Part shown: positions 20,249 to 29,232 of the stretch, piece by piece
Position numbering within the stretch: the stretch's first letter is position 1
Layout of the letters: every line of letters starts with the position of its first letter
Assembly: GCF_035573695.1 (NCBI RefSeq)
Contig: NZ_CP121694.1
Location: forward strand, 162,501-226,500
DNA: 64,000 nucleotides
Direction of reading: 5' to 3'
From: Metallumcola ferriviriculae
GTDB lineage: Bacteria; Bacillota; JADQBR01
The notes under the pieces: model-generated
The model's input: only the letters and a program-made list of their open reading frames with translations
What the model was told of the DNA's origin: nothing
The model's database searches: none
Position numbers and translations under genes: made by a program

Positions 20249-20773
20249 CTATTGTTCATTTAATAGGCGCAGGCCAGTTTTTTCCAGCTTCCTTTCTATG
20301 CGGTCAAACACGCTTTCTTCCTCTGATCTGATGGTATGCAGATGGACACCCTCAGTTAATGATGAAAGAAGTGCCGCCCCGCTTTGTTCTATTTTATTGC
20401 AAAAGTTTTCTACATCGTCCCGCGACTTTAACATTAAAGAACCGGATATCTGCCCATAGATAGCATGCTCGACAATAACATCTACCACAGTCCCACCGCA
20501 GTCAACGAAAATATTTAGTTCTTCCTGGGTACGTTCTAAATCGTGTTGACATGCAAATGTGCGCTGTAAGAGTTGGTTTGATGCGGGAGAGAGATAGATA
20601 TAGCCCTGTGGGGTAGCAAGTATCTCAAACCCTTGCGCACGAAGAATAGCTATGTCCTGGACAACCACCTGCCGGCTCACCGCAAAACTTTCTGCTAAGT
20701 CTCCTCCAGTAATAGGCCTTTGCGTCTCGCTTAAAGATTGAACAATTTTTTCCCTCCGTTTAGCGGCATTCAA
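20249..20773 (-). CDS. niaR: Transcriptional repressor NiaR (YrxA family)
   Basis: Nicotinate-responsive repressor of NAD biosynthesis and niacin transport genes. The N-terminal winged helix (about 1-60; GGDLAESFAVSRQVVVQDIAI) is followed by the 3H domain (about 70-174), named for three conserved histidines; HDLERTQEEL, EHAIYGQ and HLHTI are present. Length 174 aa is typical. The TTG start at 20773 has AAAGGGGGTGG six bases upstream. No nad or niaP genes are in the window, so its targets lie elsewhere. Confidence 0.93.
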   Translation of the reverse strand: MNAAKRREKIVQSLSETQRPITGGDLAESFAVSRQVVVQDIAILRAQGFEILATPQGYIYLSPASNQLLQRTFACQHDLERTQEELNIFVDCGGTVVDVIVEHAIYGQISGSLMLKSRDDVENFCNKIEQSGAALLSSLTEGVHLHTIRSEEESVFDRIERKLEKTGLRLLNEQ

Positions 20774-20788
20774 CTGCGTCCACCCCCT

Positions 20789-21178
20789 TTACTCTAAACT
20801 CTTTGCCTTATTTAAAAACCTTTCTGTTTCCACTATGAACCGTTGATGTTCTCCTGTACCAATTTTTTTATTACTGTCATAAGCATCAACAGCAAAGACC
20901 AGTCGTCCGCCATCAATCTCTTTTAGACTAGCTTTTGCCTTGACAGGGAATCCCACAGGTGTAGCGGCCAGGTGCTTCACGGAAATAGAGATGCCGACCG
21001 TAGTCTTTCCCTCATCCAGCAAGTGATCAACCGCACTTAAAGCAGCATTTTCCATAAGACCAATCATTGCGGGGGTCGCATAGACCTCTATCTGGCCGCT
21101 TCCATATGCCTGAGCAGTCTTATCTCTGGTCACCGTTTCTCCGGCTTCGCCGGCCAAGCCTACCTTTAATTTACTCAT
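20789..21178 (-). CDS. Hot-dog thioesterase of the fluoroacetyl-CoA thioesterase type
   Basis: A 129-aa single hot-dog domain protein. The FlK-type catalytic set is visible: Thr35 in YATPAMIG, Glu43 in LMENAA and His69 in VKHLAATPVG. FlK hydrolyses fluoroacetyl-CoA in Streptomyces, but Firmicute homologues probably act on other short acyl-CoAs. ATG start with GGAGGGG upstream. It lies 15 bp before niaR on the same strand. Confidence 0.85.
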   Translation of the reverse strand: MSKLKVGLAGEAGETVTRDKTAQAYGSGQIEVYATPAMIGLMENAALSAVDHLLDEGKTTVGISISVKHLAATPVGFPVKAKASLKEIDGGRLVFAVDAYDSNKKIGTGEHQRFIVETERFLNKAKSLE

Positions 21179-21221
21179 TATGACCCCTCCACTTGATTTT
21201 TAAATGCCCCTTACACCACAC

Positions 21222-21271
21222 CAACCCCCATGTATAGAAAATTATCCACAGCCGATAATCTCATATACATC
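21222..21271. repeat. Dispersed palindromic repeat, copy D (terminal module only)
   Basis: The sequence accccca-tgtatag-aaaattatccacag..ataatctcatatacatc matches the terminal module of copies A and B (near 29036 and 29365). It includes a perfect DnaA-box consensus TTATCCACA at 21242-21250. It fills the gap between ndk and the thioesterase and is followed at once by the ndk terminator. Confidence 0.72.
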
Positions 21272-21278
21272 AAGAAAG

Positions 21279-21300
21279 AGCCCGGGATTCATTCCCGGGC
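21279..21300 (-). terminator. Intrinsic terminator after ndk
   Basis: GCCCGGGAATGAATCCCGGGC hairpin followed by TCTTTCTT on the minus strand, starting 6 bp after the ndk stop. Confidence 0.8.
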
Positions 21301-21305
21301 GCGCC

Positions 21306-21755
21306 TTACTCGTATTGCCACTCTTCTATCGTCTTTTCGTAAGAGGTGCTTTCATCTTCCTTAAAGTAAATGGCGATTTCTCTTTGAGCACTTTCCACAG
21401 AGTCAGCGCCGTGTATTACATTGCGTCCGATATCTAACCCATAATCGCCTCGGATGGTACCAGGTTCCGCTTCCAAAGGATTGGTTTTACCCATCATCTT
21501 TCGGGCAGCGCTCACCACATCTTTCCCTGCCCATACCATGGCCACCACAGGACCCGAGGTGATGTATCCCAGCAAGCCGGGGAAAAATGGTTTGCCAACA
21601 TGTTCACGATAATGTTCCTTAGCTTGCTCTTCGGTTAATAGTAATAATTTTATCGCTACAAGCTTGTACCCTTTTTTTTCAAACCTACCGATAACATCCC
21701 CCACCAAATTTCGTTGTACGCCATCGGGTTTAATCATTACGTATGTCTGTTCCAT
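21306..21755 (-). CDS. ndk: Nucleoside diphosphate kinase
   Basis: Transfers the gamma phosphate between nucleotides through a phosphohistidine. The catalytic motif NVIHGADS is present (the common form is NxxHGSD; Ala replaces Ser here), along with [13 protein letters not shown] at the N-terminus (consensus ERTFVMIKPDG). The 149-aa length is normal. ATG start with a GGGG-rich site upstream. It follows ftsH by 16 bp and ends in its own terminator. Confidence 0.97.
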   Translation of the reverse strand: MEQTYVMIKPDGVQRNLVGDVIGRFEKKGYKLVAIKLLLLTEEQAKEHYREHVGKPFFPGLLGYITSGPVVAMVWAGKDVVSAARKMMGKTNPLEAEPGTIRGDYGLDIGRNVIHGADSVESAQREIAIYFKEDESTSYEKTIEEWQYE

Positions 21756-21771
21756 AAAGGTTCCCCTCCAA

Positions 21772-23697
21772 TTATTTAAATTTAAATGTTATGACCGTGT
21801 CCGGCCCGCCAATAGGAGGTCGGGGGCGTTCGCCAACTCCATCATCCTCCCAGTCGCTGCTATTATCTTCTTGATCTCCCTTGGTGACGGAATCCCCATC
21901 CAAATTTTCCAGCAACTGCTGGAAATCATCTGCCTCCAGCGTTTCTTTTTGCATGAGGTTCTCGGCGACCAAGTGCAGTGCCTTCATGTTGTCCATTAAT
22001 AGCTGCTTGGCCTGATTATAACGCTCATCCATAATCTTTCTTGCTTCCTTATCTATCGAAAAGGCTACCGCTTCACTGTAGTTGCGATCACGGGATATGT
22101 CCCGGCCAAGAAATACCTGTTCCTGCTTTCTGCCAAAAGTCAGCGGGCCCAGTGCATCGGACATACCAAATTCTGTAATCATCTTGCGTACCAATTCGGT
22201 GGCCCGCTCCAAATCATTCTGCGCTCCGGTACTTACTTCTTTAAGCACCAGCGCTTCAGCAACACGACCACCCAAAAGCATGGTCACCTGATCCATTATT
22301 TGCGATTTGGTCATATAACGCCGATCTTCCTTGGGCAGCAGCAGTGTATATCCACCCGCACGCCCTCTGGGAATAATAGACACCTTATGCAGCGGATCAG
22401 TATGCGGCAGGTAGTGCCCGATCAATGCGTGGCCTGCTTCGTGATAGGCCACTAATCTGCGTTCATAATCACTGATAACCCGAGATTTCTTCTCCGGGCC
22501 GGCAATTACTCTCTCAACTGAATCCTCTAGGGATTCCATGCTAATTGTCGTATCGCCTTTACGGGCAGATAATAATGCCCCTTCATTAACTAGGTTAGCT
22601 AAATCTGCACCGGTAAACCCGGGCGTGCGTCTAGCCAGCACTCCGAGACTTACATCTTCCTTCATTGGCTTACCCTTAACATGGACGCCCAAAATCGCTT
22701 CCCGGCCTGTCACATCCGGAACATCCACCGTAATCTGGCGGTCAAAACGTCCCGGACGCAAAAGTGCCGGGTCTAAAATATCCGGGCGGTTAGTGGCAGC
22801 AATGATAATGATGCCCTCATTAGCAGCAAAGCCGTCCATCTCCACCAAAAGTTGGTTCAATGTCTGCTCACGCTCATCATGACCGCCGCCTAATCCCGCA
22901 CCCCGTTGCCTACCAACCGCATCAATCTCATCGATAAAAACAATACATGGGGCACTCTTTTTTGCTTGTTCAAACAAATCCCTTACCCTAGATGCACCAA
23001 CACCCACAAACATTTCCACAAAGTCTGATCCGCTGATAGAGAAAAACGGCACTCCCGCTTCACCCGCCACGGCCCTTGCTAACAGGGTTTTTCCCGTTCC
23101 CGGGGGTCCATAAAGGAGCACCCCTTTGGGTATCCGTGCGCCTAAATCATTAAACTTCTTGGGACTTTTTAAAAACTCTATTACTTCTTCTAACTCTTCT
23201 TTAACTTCATCAGCACCGGCAACATCAGCAAAAGTTACTCGTTTCTTTTCTTCAGTATGCAGTTTGGCCTTGCTCTTACCAAACTGCATCACTTTACTGC
23301 CGCCACCCTGAGTTTGCTGCATCATAAAGAAAATCAGGCCAACCAATAATAAGATAGGCAGAAAAGTGCCTAATAAACTGGTCCACCAAGGGGGTTCTGG
23401 CGCAGGACTGGTATTAACAGCCACCCCTTTCTCACGCATTAAAGCCAACAGTTGCTGGTCTTGCACAGTCTTTGCCGAAAATTCCGTACCATCCTTTTTA
23501 ACACCTTTTATCCGGTAGACATCCCGCTCAACAATTATGTCCGCTGATTCCACCTGCCCCTGCTGAACGGCTTTATATATTTGTGAATAATTCCAAGCTT
23601 CCGCTTCCTGCTGCTCAGGCGTAGTCCATTTAATAATGGATATAGCAATTAAAACAATCAGCAAGTATATTGCCAGGTTTTTAAAAATGCCTCTCAA
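21772..23697 (-). CDS. ftsH: ATP-dependent zinc metalloprotease FtsH
   Basis: Membrane-anchored AAA+ protease that degrades misfolded membrane proteins and regulators. Two membrane segments (about 7-24 and 108-127) flank an extracytoplasmic loop. Walker A GPPGTGKT is at 197-204, Walker B FIDEIDA near 254-260, the second region of homology follows, and the zinc motif HEAGH is at 419-423. The 641-aa length is typical. TTG start at 23697 behind GGAGGG with a six-base gap. The position after tilS agrees with B. subtilis, but hprT, which usually lies between them, is missing. Confidence 0.98.
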   Translation of the reverse strand: MRGIFKNLAIYLLIVLIAISIIKWTTPEQQEAEAWNYSQIYKAVQQGQVESADIIVERDVYRIKGVKKDGTEFSAKTVQDQQLLALMREKGVAVNTSPAPEPPWWTSLLGTFLPILLLVGLIFFMMQQTQGGGSKVMQFGKSKAKLHTEEKKRVTFADVAGADEVKEELEEVIEFLKSPKKFNDLGARIPKGVLLYGPPGTGKTLLARAVAGEAGVPFFSISGSDFVEMFVGVGASRVRDLFEQAKKSAPCIVFIDEIDAVGRQRGAGLGGGHDEREQTLNQLLVEMDGFAANEGIIIIAATNRPDILDPALLRPGRFDRQITVDVPDVTGREAILGVHVKGKPMKEDVSLGVLARRTPGFTGADLANLVNEGALLSARKGDTTISMESLEDSVERVIAGPEKKSRVISDYERRLVAYHEAGHALIGHYLPHTDPLHKVSIIPRGRAGGYTLLLPKEDRRYMTKSQIMDQVTMLLGGRVAEALVLKEVSTGAQNDLERATELVRKMITEFGMSDALGPLTFGRKQEQVFLGRDISRDRNYSEAVAFSIDKEARKIMDERYNQAKQLLMDNMKALHLVAENLMQKETLEADDFQQLLENLDGDSVTKGDQEDNSSDWEDDGVGERPRPPIGGPDTVITFKFK

Positions 23698-23820
23698 TCA
23701 ATACCCTCCTCCCGCAAGCTTCCTTATATAATATAATGCGGTATTGTATCACAGTTTAATCCTATTTTCAAACTAGACAACTTATTCATTTGTGACACCA
23801 AAAGTAGCTAAAAGTCTTAA

Positions 23821-25203
23821 CTAACATTCATCTCCTATATTTACCGCCTGTAATTCTAACAAGTTTTTACTCCTCTCTGTCACCCGCACCCTATTGTTGA
23901 TAGCATACCCAACTACCCAAATAATTTCATTTTTAGCATCTACCAGCAGGGGAATATTATCCCGTTTATCAACCCTAACTTTTTTGTCAATAAAAAAATC
24001 TTTTAATTTTTTCTCTCCCGGTGCACCAAGGGGATAGATACGGTCTCCCGGCAGTCGGTTTCTCAGCGTTAGAGGCAGGGCGACCTTTCCCTTATCCAAA
24101 ACCACTAGCAAATCCCCACTATCATAAGTTTGAACAGTACTTATTTCCCTAACCTTTATCGCCAAACCTGCTTCCTTCAAAATTACTGTGCCAGTCAGCG
24201 GCAATGGATACCTGTAGCGCTCAACCCTACTTGGTTTACTTTTCTTCCGCAATATTAATCTGTGATAACTTATTTCGAGAATTACTCCCCCGGGTAGTTC
24301 CAGCATCTTCCCAGATTGGCCACTTAGGCTAAATTCAAGTATACGCCGCACTTGGAGGTAATCCAAGGCTCTGCCGCTTAACTTACGGGCAGCTAAGCGC
24401 AATACCCGACTGGCCAATGCAGGGTGGAGGGAGTTCAATTCACCCGTGTTAAAAGACAGCGTCTCATTTTTTTTGTCACACAGCTGTGTATACTTTTGCC
24501 AAACAACTTCCTCCAAATAATTATTTTCTGCCTGAAAAATTTCCGCTGTTTGTGAAAGAATATTTACCAACTGAGGATTATATTCTTCTAAATAAGGTAT
24601 CAATTCGTTTCTAATCTTATTACGACGGTAAACTGACTTTTTATTACTGGGGTCATTCCGCCAGGAAAGACCCTGTTCACTACAATAAGTTTCAATTTCG
24701 TTTCGGTCAACCGCCAGCAGGGGCCTAATAAGATCATTATGCTGAGGCAGCATACCTGCCAACCCCTCCGGGCCGCTCCCTCGCAACAAATTATGTAGTA
24801 AGGTTTCCGCCTGGTCATTACGATGATGCCCCAATGCTATCTTATTACAGTCAAAAAGTTTGGCCACTCTTCGGAGATATCGATAACGAACAATTCTGGC
24901 CACTTCTTGGGAAGACCCCCCATCTTCCAAAAGTGCCGGTATATCCGCCGAAGCATATGTGACACAAATACCTAAAGAGCTCGCATATTCCTGCACAAAA
25001 AAAGCATCCGCCAGGCTTTCTTCCCCACGAAACATATGGTTCAGATGAGCTACATGCAAGCTGCATTGATAATCTCCCTGCAACTTAGTCAAAATATCAA
25101 GTAATGCAATAGAATCCGGCCCACCGGATACCGCTGCCAAGATTTTATCTCCCAGCTGCAACATATTCTGTTTTTTAATAAAGTCTTTTACCTTATCAAG
25201 CAT
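23821..25203 (-). CDS. tilS: tRNA(Ile)-lysidine synthase
   Basis: Modifies C34 of the CAU-anticodon tRNA-Ile to lysidine so that it reads AUA. The PP-loop SGGPDS is at residues 26-31, followed by LNHMFRGEES and GHHRNDQAETLL, and a C-terminal TilS domain ending near KDFFIDKKV. Length 460 aa is typical. ATG start. The downstream gap to ftsH holds 123 bp with no gene. Essential in most bacteria. Confidence 0.97.
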   Translation of the reverse strand: MLDKVKDFIKKQNMLQLGDKILAAVSGGPDSIALLDILTKLQGDYQCSLHVAHLNHMFRGEESLADAFFVQEYASSLGICVTYASADIPALLEDGGSSQEVARIVRYRYLRRVAKLFDCNKIALGHHRNDQAETLLHNLLRGSGPEGLAGMLPQHNDLIRPLLAVDRNEIETYCSEQGLSWRNDPSNKKSVYRRNKIRNELIPYLEEYNPQLVNILSQTAEIFQAENNYLEEVVWQKYTQLCDKKNETLSFNTGELNSLHPALASRVLRLAARKLSGRALDYLQVRRILEFSLSGQSGKMLELPGGVILEISYHRLILRKKSKPSRVERYRYPLPLTGTVILKEAGLAIKVREISTVQTYDSGDLLVVLDKGKVALPLTLRNRLPGDRIYPLGAPGEKKLKDFFIDKKVRVDKRDNIPLLVDAKNEIIWVVGYAINNRVRVTERSKNLLELQAVNIGDEC

Positions 25204-25327
25204 ACTTTAACCTTTTCTTCCCATAAAACGGCAGTCTGTCTATATTTCGTCAAAAAACTAGTCATTCCTGCCCCCTTACGGTTTTTTACACTGTTTCCTC
25301 ATATCTTTCCCCATTTAAAACAAAATA

Positions 25328-25354
25328 AAACTTCAAGCTGTTGTACTTGAAGTT
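25328..25354 (-). terminator. Intrinsic terminator after spoIIE
   Basis: Stem AAACTTCAAG / CTTGAAGTTT with a short loop, followed by TATTTTG on the minus strand, about 70 bp past the spoIIE stop. Confidence 0.78.
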
Positions 25355-25425
25355 TAAGTATTTCGGCAAAACCTAATGTGTTACCGTATACCCCGCCCAA
25401 AACAACCGACCTGTATATTCACCTA

Positions 25426-27879
25426 TTACATTTGAGGCAAATTTCGGTCCATCCTGGCTACTAAGATCGTCATGTCATCCGCCGCTTGACCTTGATTATG
25501 TTTCAAGCCGAATGCCAATAATTGGTCTGCTATATGCTGAGGGTCATCGCTTTGTATTTGGTTTAAAACATTGAGCAAACCACGTTCACCTTCTTGCTGG
25601 TCAAGAATGCCGTCCGAAGCCATCACCAGTATGTCCCCCAGCTGCAGCGTCATAGTCAGACTCTCCACTTCGATGGTTTGAAATATCCCCATGGGCAAAT
25701 TGCCGCGGGAAACAGCTTCAACCCGGTGTCCTCTCTTAATCCAACTAGGTGCTGCACCTATTTTTACAAATTCAGCTTCTCCGGAATAAAGGTCTATCAT
25801 TACCAAGTCCAGGGTGGTAAAGCTGTCATCCACCGAACGCATGGTCATAATTGAATTTGCCGTCTTCACAGCAACATCTGTAGAAAACCCCGTCTCCAGA
25901 AGTTTATGCAGCAAATTAACCGTAACGTTACTCTCCCTGGCTGCCTTGGGACCAACACCCATACCGTCACTAATTAGCAACGCTGCTTTCCCTTCTGGTA
26001 AATTAAATGTCGCTACCTTGTCACCGCAGATAGCGCTGCCCTTCTTTGCCGTTTGGGCCACACCGGTTTCTAAATGATATGTCCAGGAAGGAATTAATCT
26101 TAGATGGCAATTCACAGCACCGGAATGTATCGGACATACCCGTTTATCCACATCATATGGTCTGCCTACTATTCTAGTTACCACCGGCAGTATTTTGGCG
26201 TAACATGTATCAATTCCACCACAGGGCTTATGTTTTAAATTAACTTCTAAATCCTTCCTACCCCTTCTAAAAACAATTAGTTCGTAAGGAGTAATTCCTA
26301 TGGTGCTAAGTTCCCGAGCCAATACAGCTTCTAAATCTCCGCGTTTTTCAACTTCTAAAAGGAGCGAATCCACCAGTTTTTGCATTACTTCGGCAACACC
26401 GTTAAGCTGCAGCGCGACTACCCCTTTACTTTCTTCCAATCTTTTCCGCCAAAATCGATCCACCTGGTATGTCTCCACCATAAAGTTAACTGCTGTGGCG
26501 ATCTCTCCCGAACGAGTGCAGCGGCCATTTATGTGCGCTGAAATATCTTTCTTGGTTACCCGCCCGCTATTCTCCGCCAGGGTAAACAATCGGATCAGAT
26601 TTTTATAAGTGCGGTAAACATCGTTATCCCAACATTTTTTAGTCATCGGGCACTGATGACATACCTTTTGGGCAATCAAATTCATAATATTAGCCATGTC
26701 ATCATCCAAACTATGTTCTTGGGTCGTGCTGGCAGTTTCATTAAAACTCCTGGCCAGTTCAGCAAACACCCGCGACAAATCCTTTACTTTCTTTCCACTG
26801 ATGCCAGCTAATTGGGTGTGTATTTCCATGTCATCATTTGCCTTAAATAATCCTCTTAAGTGCTTATGCCACCCCGGTACCGCCAATAACAGCAGGGAAG
26901 CGGCAAGTATTTCTGCAAATCTTATCACAGCGTCAACCTGACCCAAAAGATATACTGACAAAATCATATTACCCAAAATATATCCGCCAACCGTTCCAAC
27001 CTTCCCATAATCGTTGAAAATACCAGCTAGCAGACCACCCAATGCATATGCACCCACAAGAGAAGGTGCCATGATTTTAGTGATACTAGGCACTACCCCC
27101 ATTAAAGTTCCGGCAGCGGCTCCTGCGCCCGGTCCTCCGCCCAATGCTACCAACATGGTTACCCAATTGGCAGCCAAACGCTGCAGTGAGAAGTACCCCA
27201 AGGTAATATCCTCCATGCCGCTTAGTACGCCCACAAACAAGATAACCAGGCATAATGTCTCTTCCGGTGATAAGGCGCGTAAACCCTTATTACTTAAAGC
27301 ATTGATTATCAGCGTAAATGCCACACCCATGGCTGCGGCAAAAGTAGCTTCAAAAAACACAGCTACCCACTGATATAAAGTAGGCTGAAAAAATATTGCC
27401 AGAACTCCTTTGCCCAGAATGGTTGTAACAAACACCACCAGCGAAATTATCAGCCACCTTCGTTCGTAATTGATCGGATAAAGCACACCGACGGTAGCAA
27501 GCAGCACCAGCACAAAAAAATGTTCCCACATGGCCAAACCACTTAAAGTAGTGAACACCCCAGCTCCAATAGCCGTCAACGCCAGAGGAAGATGTTTCCT
27601 CTGTACAGCAATTATGGCAATTAAAAAAGCCGGCCCAAAAGGCATCAGCTCTTTTAATATTACCGCCCGACCTAAAAAAAATGCTGTGAAAGCAATCAGA
27701 ACCCCTTGCCAGGAAAAGCTTGCAACTATGCTTTGACATTGTTTCACCAGTATTGGTCCCAGCTTCCCTCCAATATAATTCTTAAAATTTCTAGTACTAT
27801 TATTTGCTTTTGACTCCCGCTTTATTTTTTTCTTCTTATATTCACTGCGATAAGGATAGACATCGCTTTGATTATACAT
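25426..27879 (-). CDS. spoIIE: Stage II sporulation protein E, PP2C phosphatase
   Basis: Dephosphorylates SpoIIAA to activate sigma-F in the forespore, and localises to the polar septum. The 817-aa length is typical. The N-terminal third (about residues 50-335) carries about ten hydrophobic segments, a central region follows, and the C-terminal PP2C domain (from about 590) has SDGMGVGPKAARES with the metal-binding Asp-Gly and ILVMASDGILDQ. ATG start with a GGTGG site. Adjacent to the tRNA pair as in B. subtilis. Spo0A-like boxes and a TATAAT lie upstream. Confidence 0.96.
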   Translation of the reverse strand: MYNQSDVYPYRSEYKKKKIKRESKANNSTRNFKNYIGGKLGPILVKQCQSIVASFSWQGVLIAFTAFFLGRAVILKELMPFGPAFLIAIIAVQRKHLPLALTAIGAGVFTTLSGLAMWEHFFVLVLLATVGVLYPINYERRWLIISLVVFVTTILGKGVLAIFFQPTLYQWVAVFFEATFAAAMGVAFTLIINALSNKGLRALSPEETLCLVILFVGVLSGMEDITLGYFSLQRLAANWVTMLVALGGGPGAGAAAGTLMGVVPSITKIMAPSLVGAYALGGLLAGIFNDYGKVGTVGGYILGNMILSVYLLGQVDAVIRFAEILAASLLLLAVPGWHKHLRGLFKANDDMEIHTQLAGISGKKVKDLSRVFAELARSFNETASTTQEHSLDDDMANIMNLIAQKVCHQCPMTKKCWDNDVYRTYKNLIRLFTLAENSGRVTKKDISAHINGRCTRSGEIATAVNFMVETYQVDRFWRKRLEESKGVVALQLNGVAEVMQKLVDSLLLEVEKRGDLEAVLARELSTIGITPYELIVFRRGRKDLEVNLKHKPCGGIDTCYAKILPVVTRIVGRPYDVDKRVCPIHSGAVNCHLRLIPSWTYHLETGVAQTAKKGSAICGDKVATFNLPEGKAALLISDGMGVGPKAARESNVTVNLLHKLLETGFSTDVAVKTANSIMTMRSVDDSFTTLDLVMIDLYSGEAEFVKIGAAPSWIKRGHRVEAVSRGNLPMGIFQTIEVESLTMTLQLGDILVMASDGILDQQEGERGLLNVLNQIQSDDPQHIADQLLAFGLKHNQGQAADDMTILVARMDRNLPQM

Positions 27880-27904
27880 TTTATGCCACCACCTTTACTA
27901 AATC

Positions 27905-27972
27905 ATTATAGTACAAGCCCCTTGCAATCTTTGTCGGGGACAGGCGGTAGCACAGATGTAATTTCCGACAAA
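27905..27972 (-). promoter_or_regulatory. Putative Spo0A-controlled promoter of spoIIE
   Basis: A TATAAT -10 element (27905-27910) lies 26 bp before the spoIIE start, without a good -35. Two 0A-box-like sequences of the TTTGTCGG kind lie upstream in opposite orientations: 27930-27937 on the plus strand and 27965-27972 on the minus strand. The consensus is TGTCGAA. B. subtilis spoIIE is activated by Spo0A-P with sigma-A. The match is partial. Confidence 0.45.
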
Positions 27973-27980
27973 AACACGAA

Positions 27981-28005
27981 AACCTCGCATTAAAATGCGA
28001 GGTTT
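27981..28005 (-). terminator. Intrinsic terminator after the tRNA pair
   Basis: Stem AAACCTCGCAT / ATGCGAGGTTT with a 3-4-nt loop followed by TTCGTGTTTTT on the minus strand. It lies 29 bp past the tRNA-Met 3' end. Confidence 0.82.
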
Positions 28006-28033
28006 ATCCATTTGCCGCAACACTGCGGTTATC

Positions 28034-28110
28034 TGGTAGCGGTGGTAGGACTCGAACCTACGACTCTACGGGTATGAACCGTATGCTCTCACCAGCTGAG
28101 CTACACCGCC
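28034..28110 (-). tRNA. tRNA-Met (CAT), elongator
   Basis: A 77-nt cloverleaf on the minus strand with an encoded CCA at 28034-28036. The anticodon loop TTCATAC sits in stem TACGG/CCGTA, the T-arm has GGTTCGAGTCC, and the D-arm AGCTCAGCTGGTGAGAGC is typical of elongator tRNA-Met. The acceptor stem pairs fully with one G-U. It lacks the three G-C pairs of initiator tRNA. C34 lysidine modification would make it a tRNA-Ile, but its body is Met-like. Confidence 0.92.
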
Positions 28111-28115
28111 ATCTT

Positions 28116-28191
28116 TGGTTGCGGGGATAGGATTCGAACCTATGACCTCCGGGTTATGAGCCCGACGAGCTGCCAACTGCTCCACCCCGCA
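28116..28191 (-). tRNA. tRNA-fMet (CAT), initiator
   Basis: A 76-nt cloverleaf on the minus strand with encoded CCA. The anticodon stem CGGG-CTCATAA-CCCG holds the three consecutive G-C pairs that mark initiator tRNA. The acceptor stem begins TGCGGGG and ends CCCCGCA, so base 1 is U facing A72, a possible U-A pair rather than the usual C1-A72 mismatch. It is transcribed first, five bases before the elongator tRNA-Met. Confidence 0.93.
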
Positions 28192-28204
28192 CCGTACCTT
28201 ATAA

Positions 28205-28233
28205 AGTATGCCGTATTTCCATCCTATTGTCAA
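28205..28233 (-). promoter_or_regulatory. Promoter of the tRNA pair
   Basis: On the minus strand TTGACA (28228-28233), 17 nt, CATACT (28205-28210). It lies 13 bp before the initiator tRNA and within 25 bp of the preceding gene's stop. Confidence 0.65.
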
Positions 28234-28256
28234 GGGTCTGTGCCTGCTTATTTCCG

Positions 28257-28697
28257 TCAGTTAAGCATCAATTTGGTACCTATAGCAAGTAATACCAATC
28301 CAGCACCTTTCCACCAACTGAAGCAAATCCTTTCTAACCCAAACATACCAAAATGATCAATAAGAAGCGCAGTAGACACCTGTCCCACAATGATAGCAGT
28401 AGTTGCCGGGGCCACACCTACCCTCGGTATTGCCGCTATAACACCATAAATAATTAGGACATTTATCAGTCCGCCCAGATACACGTACCACGGTGCTTCA
28501 GGTATCTTAGAGAAATCACCGTTTCCAAACCGAAAAAGCAGAATAAGACCAACCACTATTGTAGCCAGTACATGCACTATTAGGGTTGCTTCCATACGCC
28601 CCACCACTTTACCTAATACGGAATTTATGGACCCCTGTACAGCCATAGCAACCCCGGCAGTTGCGGCGAGAAGAAGAGCGAACAAATTTGTAGTCAT
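28257..28697 (-). CDS. DMT-family transporter (YdcZ/DUF606 type)
   Basis: A membrane protein of 146 aa with four or five hydrophobic segments: LFALLLAATAGVAMAVQG, ATLIVHVLATIVVGLILLF, LGGLINVLIIYGVIAAIP, ATTAIIVGQVSTALLI and GAGLVLLAIGTKLML. It fits the half-sized DMT transporters of the DUF606 family. The ATG at 28697, behind AAGGGG, is chosen; the longer frame adds 45 non-membrane residues that run into the adjacent repeat. Substrate unknown. Single gene, upstream of the tRNAs. Confidence 0.82.
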   Translation of the reverse strand: MTTNLFALLLAATAGVAMAVQGSINSVLGKVVGRMEATLIVHVLATIVVGLILLFRFGNGDFSKIPEAPWYVYLGGLINVLIIYGVIAAIPRVGVAPATTAIIVGQVSTALLIDHFGMFGLERICFSWWKGAGLVLLAIGTKLMLN

Positions 28698-28773
28698 CCG
28701 TATACCCCTTTTAACTAGGCTATTAAAAAACAATACCTCCGTAGTATAACCAAAGGGCACCACCTTAAACAAA

Positions 28774-29083
28774 GAACAAAAGCATTTCATGCCTTCGGCC
28801 TCAAAAGGTAATGCTTTTGCACCCAAGGGCATTAAGAGAGACTAGGCAACAAGTTGCCAAGTCTCTCTATATTCTTACCCAGGGAACCCCTTGGCGTCAC
28901 TTATCCGTGACGCCACTCGCCCTAGATCGCTTTGCTGTTGCAAAACTCTTAGCAACTTGTTGCTGTAGAGTTTTGGCATGCCCCTTGCGGGTAGACCCTC
29001 CTGCATTTAACATAAGGGGGCATGCCCCCTTAACAACCCCCATGTATAGGAAATTATCCACAACCCATAATTTCCTATACATC
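28774..29083. repeat. Dispersed composite palindromic repeat, copy A
   Basis: A 310-bp non-coding element, occupying most of the gap between the DMT transporter and the kinase gene. In order it holds: an AAAGCATTTCATGCC / GGTAATGCTTTT stem (28778-28817); a separate hairpin, gagagact.. / ..gtctctc (28836-28867); a ggcgtcac / gtgacgcc hairpin (28892-28913); a segment rich in gcaac/gttgc; an acccctcc/ggggg block; and a terminal palindrome aggaaattat / ataatttcct (29048-29077) that encloses a perfect TTATCCACA DnaA box (29054-29062). Copy B lacks the internal hairpins, so they are separate modules. Confidence 0.85.
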
Positions 29084-29092
29084 AAAAAAATA

Positions 29093-29114
29093 ATGGTGCC
29101 CTAGGGCACCATTA
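29093..29114. terminator. Symmetric hairpin with T-tract
   Basis: The stem AATGGTGCC-CTA-GGGCACCATT has AAAAAA before it and ATTTTTT after it, so it could terminate transcription from either side. It follows copy A of the repeat. On the minus strand it could end read-through from the two-component operon. Confidence 0.65.
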
Positions 29115-29232
29115 ACGATTTTTTGCTTGTACTTCCTGCCACATAACACACACCACTGTGTTAAATACATTATAAACGTCAATTGTGAATAATCTATGAA
29201 TAAAGTGTAAAATAGATTTAAACATTATCATG

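Noticed and set aside
28697-28832. Longer start for the DMT transporter
   Set aside because: The extra 45 codons run into repeat copy A and have no ribosome site; the ATG at 28697 has one.
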